Part shown: positions 59,079-64,000 of the stretch, one piece after another
Layout: every line of letters begins with the position of its first letter
Numbering within the stretch: the stretch's first letter is position 1
NCBI GenBank assembly: GCA_025093555.1
Contig: JAIWNF010000015.1
Span: forward strand, 496,001 to 560,000
Reading direction: 5' to 3'
Source of the DNA: Circinella umbellata
Lineage: Eukaryota; Mucoromycota; Mucoromycetes; Mucorales; Lichtheimiaceae
DNA length: 64,000 nucleotides
Position numbers and translations under genes: made by a program
Notes under the pieces: model-generated
The model's input: the letters and a program-made list of their open reading frames with translations, nothing else
Databases searched by the model: none
What the model was told of the DNA's origin: nothing

Positions 59079-59546
59079 CCATCTATTTAATCACACCCAA
59101 CAGCTGATGTTATTGTTTTACCTAAAATGTAAACACTAATTTCAAAGATAGTTGTCAATATAAATTTTATTTCTCTGAGTGCTAGACCAAAAAAATTACA
59201 CTATATTCTACAGCCACTACTACTACTACTACTACTTTTATTTATTGTACTAAACCACAAACACAATATACGGTTATAGTTGTGAAGTTATTCTTTTTTT
59301 TTAAAAAAAAAAAAGAAACATTCGCTATTAATTCAAGTGATTGACTTTTTAAGTTCCAAGAAACCACACATGGATAAGTTGGGAAAAAAAAAAGGGACAG
59401 CAACTAAAAAAATTATGTCATTTGATCATCTCATTGTTATTATTTTTCTATTTTTAAGCTTTACCACATGATAGATCACAAAAATAATAATAATAATAAT
59501 AATATAGACCTTAAACATCTACTGGTATACTTTCTTTGATTATATC

Positions 59547-59568
59547 ACCTACTAAATATATAGTAGGT
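59547..59568. repeat. Perfect inverted repeat
   Basis: acctacta and tagtaggt flank a 6-base spacer (aatata), giving perfect 8-bp arms. It could be a hairpin, terminator-like fold or factor site. No gene is close enough to give it a role. Confidence 0.6.
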
Positions 59569-61369
59569 AATACACATGGTCTTATTTGCCACCAAAAGCT
59601 ATCTAATATTTAAATATCACCATATATCTGGATAATAGTAAAGAAAGTTTGAGCCTCCTTGTTATATCAAGTTCTATTATCTATACATTTATAATTTATA
59701 TGAACTGTGCTACAACGTTATGCTATTTCATATATTAAAGAAATTTAGGGCCATCACATTTTTTTTATTTAAGGATATTACTATTATTCTTCCCTGCCTC
59801 CCTCATTAAAACGAGATCCAACAAACTTGTATTGTTTGTCATGGATATATATTAGATAAAATACTAAAAGACATTGTTTATAGTATTAAGGTAAATTTTC
59901 CTAATTGTAAAAGGTACAGGTTTTTGTTTTTTAATTCCCTATCACAAGGTTAGGATTGAGCTTATCTTCAGAGACTACTTGTAATACCAATTATTGACAA
60001 TCTACATTCACTCTCAGTCAACTAACAAAGATCGCCGTACGCACGGACCTCCTTCACGAATTCTATTATGGACTTTTAGGTTACGAATGCCCCAGTTAAC
60101 AGCAACCAATTTTATATCAACCCGTCCTGGTATAAGCTATTTACTCAATGGCTATAGTATCCATTTTGAACAGTTTTTTTTTTTCAAGTTTAGCTAACTA
60201 GATAATTTTTTTTAGAAATAAAAACAGGCAATTTTTAGACACTAGTTTTATAGCGTCAAAAAATAAATAAATCTTTTGACCTACTTCCATCTAATAAAAC
60301 TACAAATGTATTCTTTTTTTTTCTTTTCATTTTTAAATATAAAAGTAATTACAGCTATGATTTGGACAGTATAGGCAAGTTTCTTCTGGGAGACGGGAAT
60401 TTCTCTATTGGATAATAATAACATCTTTCAGACCCAAACATAAAACATGACAGACGGTCAAACGAAATGTCAAAAAGAAAAAAAAATATCCTTCTCCATT
60501 CCCCTTTTTGCTCTCTCTCTCTTTAGAAATTGACAAACTAATAGGTTGGACCTCACCCTTCTTTCTTTGTTTTGTTCCTTGACTTCATTTTTTCTTTTTA
60601 TCTAGCTAACATTATTATTCATTTTATATATAAAAAAAAACAGATAATTATATTATTTCACGCTTTTGGATACCAGAGTTAGATTGTAGGAAACGGATCA
60701 ATCCTTACTTGGCGTGGCAATTTACTAGGTGCTGGTACCAAGGTCAGTGATATTTCAAGGGAAATCAAGGGTCACTTTTTTTTTTTCAAGTTATGGCCAA
60801 GATATGCTTTCTTTATGAAGACTCGTTTCATTTTGACCCTATTTTATTTATCATCGCCTCATTTTTATAATATTCTTTTTATTTCCATCAAGTATCATAT
60901 ACAAATATATATAATTTTTTTTTTATTTTTCTACTTAATTTCCTTTTGTTTTTCTCCCCACCTTCAATTTTTTTACATTCCTTTCATAATCAGCTTTACA
61001 TTACCCAAACATATCAGCCGTTTCTCATTAAAAAAAATAAAATTACAGATGAATATAATCAACTTATTGCTTCTTATATTATATACTTTTATAGCAAATC
61101 AGTTTTTACACTATCAAACTAATTGTTAACAGAGTCTACATTCAGAAGTCAAAAAAGAAATCGCATGGATAAGCACTTGTAGTTTTTTTTTTTAAAGATT
61201 ACCATCGCTTTTTTTGTGAATAATATTCGAGCAAGTTGATGCTAATGAGCAGTAAAAGTTAATATATTATATATATTATATATTTTATTATAATGGTTTC
61301 AATAATGTAAAGTTAATTAAAACGAATATCATTTATTTAAACAAGTTATTTTTTAAAGAAAAATGAATA

Positions 61370-61600
61370 AAAAATATAGTTTCTTGAATGATGAAGTCTG
61401 TTTAGCGAGAGAAATCGTACTGTTAATATTACAAGAGGATTGGTTTATGAAATTCTGAGCTGCACCACTACAATTGATTACCCTCACGAGAAAGAAAATC
61501 GCACAGGTAGAACTACTCGAATAAATATATAAAGTAGAGGAGCTGCACTTTATGTGTGACGCTATTTTTCTACGTCGTAGGGTATACAATCATTGTTATT
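61370..61600. repeat. Dispersed repeat, copy 2 (related to 31640-31960)
   Basis: See copy 1: this segment shares gatgaagtctgttta, caagaggattg and gaaagaaaatcgcacaggta followed by gaact, in the same order and with similar spacing. The copies are strongly diverged, so the element is probably old and inactive. Confidence 0.45.
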
Positions 61601-62209
61601 ACGTACTATATTTAAGCTATCTTTTTTTTTAAGTTGACAAAATATAATTTTTACTACGATTTTATCCATCTAAAGAAGTAGTTTTTCTGGTTCATAGAAG
61701 TACACAATATAAATGTTATCTTGATATATACATTGTTATAATTCTGAATGTGATTTGAAGCAGCTTGGTGTATAGAAATTATACACTTTTTCTTTTGATA
61801 GTTATCAAATGTGTCTTATATTTTGTTTTTACTACAAGTTATTATTATTTTTTCCTGGGGAAGAGTATGTGTATGTTAGTTTATAATTTCTGTTATAATT
61901 AGCCTATTTATATATAATATAAATACATGATATGGTAACGTTTGTATTTTAAATTTGTCAATGTAATTTTAATAAGATGGATAAATCAATTCATTAATCC
62001 ATTATGTGAAGCTTTATTTTTAAACTCCTTGGTTGATATATAATGTATTTATTGTTCATTTTTTTTTTCTTTTGCTTTCTTTTGTTTCCCACTCATTTTT
62101 TTTTTGTTTTTACAACTATCATGAAAAAAGATAAACTATTTACAGGTTCTTTTTAGTCATGTACTCACTTTTTCTCGTGACCTCAAACTTGGAGGTGCAG
62201 AGGGATGGT

Positions 62210-62566
62210 CAGGTTAAAAATGGTGGCAATATAAAGGATCCTGCTAGTATCGACGACAAAACTTCTGTCAATACTCCATCTAATGCACTTCTGTTTTTAT
62301 AATCTGCGGTATTTAATATTGCATCGTATGCATATTCTTGTATTTTTCTTTTGACGTGACTGTTTGGTAAAGTATCAGCAGCTACGTTGATCTTTTCAAA
62401 CTGTCCTTGCTGTGTTATTACTACACGTCGAACAAAAGAATATCGACTCTTTTTTTTTTCTAAATTGTTATTATATACTATTCTGCAACTTTCACAATCA
62501 AATAAAGCGTAATAATTATCGGATTTTTTTTTCGGTTTATTAGAAAATGGTTCAGAGTAAAGTTGC
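62210..62566 (-). pseudogene. Unknown protein-coding relic, copy A (inverted relative to copy B)
   Basis: On the minus strand a frame of about 118 codons is open between a TAG near 62566 and a TGA near 62211, without an obvious ATG. It reads QLYSEPFSNKPKKKSDNYYA, LFDCESCRIVYNNNLEKKKS, RYSFVRRVVITQQGQFEKIN, VAADTLPNSHVKRKIQEYAY, DAILNTADYKNRSALDGVLT and EVLSSILAGS. The same blocks recur on the plus strand at 63319-63640, which shows that this is conserved coding sequence and not chance. CxxC and basic patches are present. I do not recognise the family. It may belong to a transposable element or an integrated virus-like element. The missing start suggests that this is a fragment or one exon. 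Confidence 0.6.
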
Positions 62567-63318
62567 TAAGTTGACATTTATTTTTATATTACTCTCCCTT
62601 CTACTATTACATAATCTACAATCCAATCTATTCCAGGAAGTGAAGCCATGTCAAACGGAGTTTTACGTAATCAAAGAGTCGTGTATCTCATTACAACCAC
62701 GATTCTTGGAAAGTTTCTCATGAGTCCTGAAATTTCAACTGGATATGTTTCCCCCATTCGACAATAATAAATTAACGATTTCAATCTGTATAGACATTCA
62801 AGCGAAACCAGTTTACACTCATTGAGCAAGTGATTGAGCTGACAAACCAGTCGCTCGAATTTTTATACTCGTTCCCAAAAACTGAGGTATCAGAACAGTT
62901 TCCATCCATCCATCGTCGCTGAAATTTATAAAATACCTTAAATTCTAATTATTGCAACGCGTTAAATCCGTTATTGCCTGGATTTGGATGGGAAATATAA
63001 CAACATTCTATCAATAGCAATAACATGATGTATCGAAACTGCAACACAAGAAACAGCAAAGAAGCTTGAAGATTGTGGTGTTCTGTTCATGGAAACCATG
63101 TCATTTGATCATTGGACTCATTATGTTTTAACGATGGAAGATACTGTTGCAAGCTGCTTCAATGTTTTACCTATAAACAAAATGGTTGGGCTTGGCCCTT
63201 TTTTTAACAAGTCAAAAAATGTCTTTACTCTTGATCGAATATAAAAAAGATCTGATAATAATAAAATGCTTTATTCGATTGCGAGAGATGCAGAGAAGGA
63301 TATATAATGACAAGGGAA
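62567..63318. other. Remnant DNA between the two related copies
   Basis: Coding-like scraps are visible on both strands: on the minus strand near 62600-62680 MASLPGIDWIVDYVIVEGRV and near 62700-62760 METYPVEI-like pieces; on the plus strand at about 63090-63240 METMSFDHWTHYVLTMEDTV with following residues up to a TAA. Stops interrupt all of them. This looks like the decayed body of the element or elements to which copies A and B belong. Confidence 0.4.
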
Positions 63319-63640
63319 GAAAAAAAAGAATCGATATTCTTTTCGACGTGTAGTAAATATAAACACACAAGAACAATTTGAAAAGATCAACCAGGTTGTT
63401 GACGATTTACCGAATAGTCACGTCAAAAGAAAGTAATACAAGAATCGGCATACAATGCAATATTATACACTGAAGGTTATAAACGAAATTTCAAAAAAGG
63501 GGAGTACTAGTGGACGAAATTTTGTCGTCAATGCTAAGATGTTGCGTTGGGTTTCCGACAGATGGAAAAGCTGGAAAGTGGGCGGGAATCTCATTTAATC
63601 TAAATGTCCTTGAATCAAAAAATGAAAAGTTTTATTAAAA
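63319..63640 (+). pseudogene. Unknown protein-coding relic, copy B
   Basis: The plus strand repeats the blocks of copy A with changes: KKKKNRYSF, RRVVNINTQEQFEKINQVVD, DLPNSHVKRK, IQESAYNAILYTEGYKRNFK, then VDEILSSMLRCCVGFPTDGK, AGKWAGISFNLNVLESKNEK and FY before a stop at about 63638. At least three frameshifts relative to one continuous frame (after RYSF, after VKRK and after RNFK) make it a pseudogene, unless sequencing errors are involved. It continues beyond the part shared with copy A and so shows the likely C-terminus of the family. Confidence 0.6.
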
Positions 63641-64000
63641 ACACAAATTATAAATATCTATAAATATATGTCTACGTATTTAATTTTTTTTTTATTTCCT
63701 GGCAAGCGCATCAATTTGTCATTTCTAAAGCTTAAATTAATAATGTCTACATATAAATCCTATTTTTCAACGTATCTCACGATTCTAGTCAACAATTAAT
63801 GGGTCTGACTCTTGTGCAATGATAGCCGGTGTCGAGCTTTTATCAATTATGAGTTGAATATACAGTATTGATGTGAAACGTACAGTGTTTACGATCAAGT
63901 TCATTATTTGCTTGTGCAGCATCCATATATGTCATGGTAAACACAATGCTCTCAAAAAGAACATATATATTATGATTCTATAATGTTGTAAGGACTTCTT
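63641..64000. other. Right-edge sequence
   Basis: AT-rich DNA with no coding pattern that I can support. It is cut by the end of the window. Confidence 0.5.

Larger units (their letters stand above)
56178..59090. other. Gene-free microsatellite-rich region
   Basis: No gene was found. The region holds homopolymer G, C, A and T runs at very high density and several long microsatellites, listed separately. ORFs here (for example a minus-strand frame of Arg-Glu repeats at 57483-57686) are translations of simple repeats. Confidence 0.6.
59091..62209. other. 3.1-kb gene-free region with repeat remnants
   Basis: No gene was recognised. It contains a perfect short inverted repeat (59547-59568), a less AT-rich patch at about 59990-60150 that may be old coding DNA, a promoter-like patch at 60650-60780 without a gene behind it, and the second copy of a dispersed repeat (61370-61600). 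Confidence 0.45.

Overview
This window is nuclear DNA of an early-diverging fungus, most likely of the Mucoromycota. The evidence: an intact elongation factor 3 gene (a fungal translation factor); many short spliceosomal introns (62-295 nt, nearly all GT...AG, often GTAAGT or GTATGT donors); a very AT-rich background full of homopolymers and microsatellites; a Kre9/Knh1-type GPI cell-wall protein; and a thaumatin-like relic. Gene models below were built by hand. For every spliced gene the exon lengths add up to a whole number of codons, but no RNA data or database search was available.

Layout. 1-4.7 kb: EF3. 6.0-7.2 kb (-): a secreted GH25-like lysozyme homologue that appears to lack its catalytic DxE pair. 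9.6-11.3 kb (+): an MFS sugar porter. 14.6-17.0 kb (+): a LisH-CTLH-WD40 protein of the WDR26/Gid7 type, convergent with a divergent poly(A) polymerase at 17.4-19.7 kb (-). 21.0-21.6 kb (-): a decayed thaumatin-like gene. 25.2-26.0 kb (-): a GPI-anchored Kre9/Knh1-domain protein. 28.9-38 kb: a gene-poor stretch of relics, including a broken multi-exon gene, an LTR-like element, an array of about 330-bp tandem repeats and orphan coding-like fragments. 39.1-40.7 kb (-): a DGAT2-family acyltransferase with a puzzling intron beside its HPHG motif.

44.3-56.2 kb is the compact, gene-dense core. It holds an HMG-box protein (-); an R3H/G-patch protein of the Sqs1 type (+), transcribed divergently from it; a small basic protein (-) whose stop lies 49 bp from the Sqs1 stop; an OTUD3-like deubiquitinase (-); a gankyrin/Nas6 ankyrin protein (-); a small acidic low-complexity protein (-); and an Nta1-type N-terminal amidase (+). 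56.2-64 kb has long CT and CA microsatellites and ends in a graveyard with two related, oppositely oriented copies of an unrecognised coding sequence.

Functionally, several genes belong to protein quality control: Gid7 (GID/CTLH E3 ligase), OTUD3-like (deubiquitinase), Nas6 (26S proteasome assembly) and Nta1 (Asn/N-degron). Other genes serve translation and RNA (EF3, Sqs1-like, poly(A) polymerase, possible ribosome-biogenesis factor), lipid storage (DGAT2), and cell wall or secretion (Kre9-like, GH25-like, thaumatin relic). Fungal gene order is not operonic, so this grouping may be chance. The best candidates for something undescribed are the unknown coding family at 62.2-63.6 kb, the tandem array at 32.1-33.3 kb, the catalytically altered GH25 protein, the GC-rich island at 12.6 kb and the non-AUG-looking 5' end of the Gid7-type gene. 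No tRNA, rRNA, CRISPR array or prokaryotic system was recognised.
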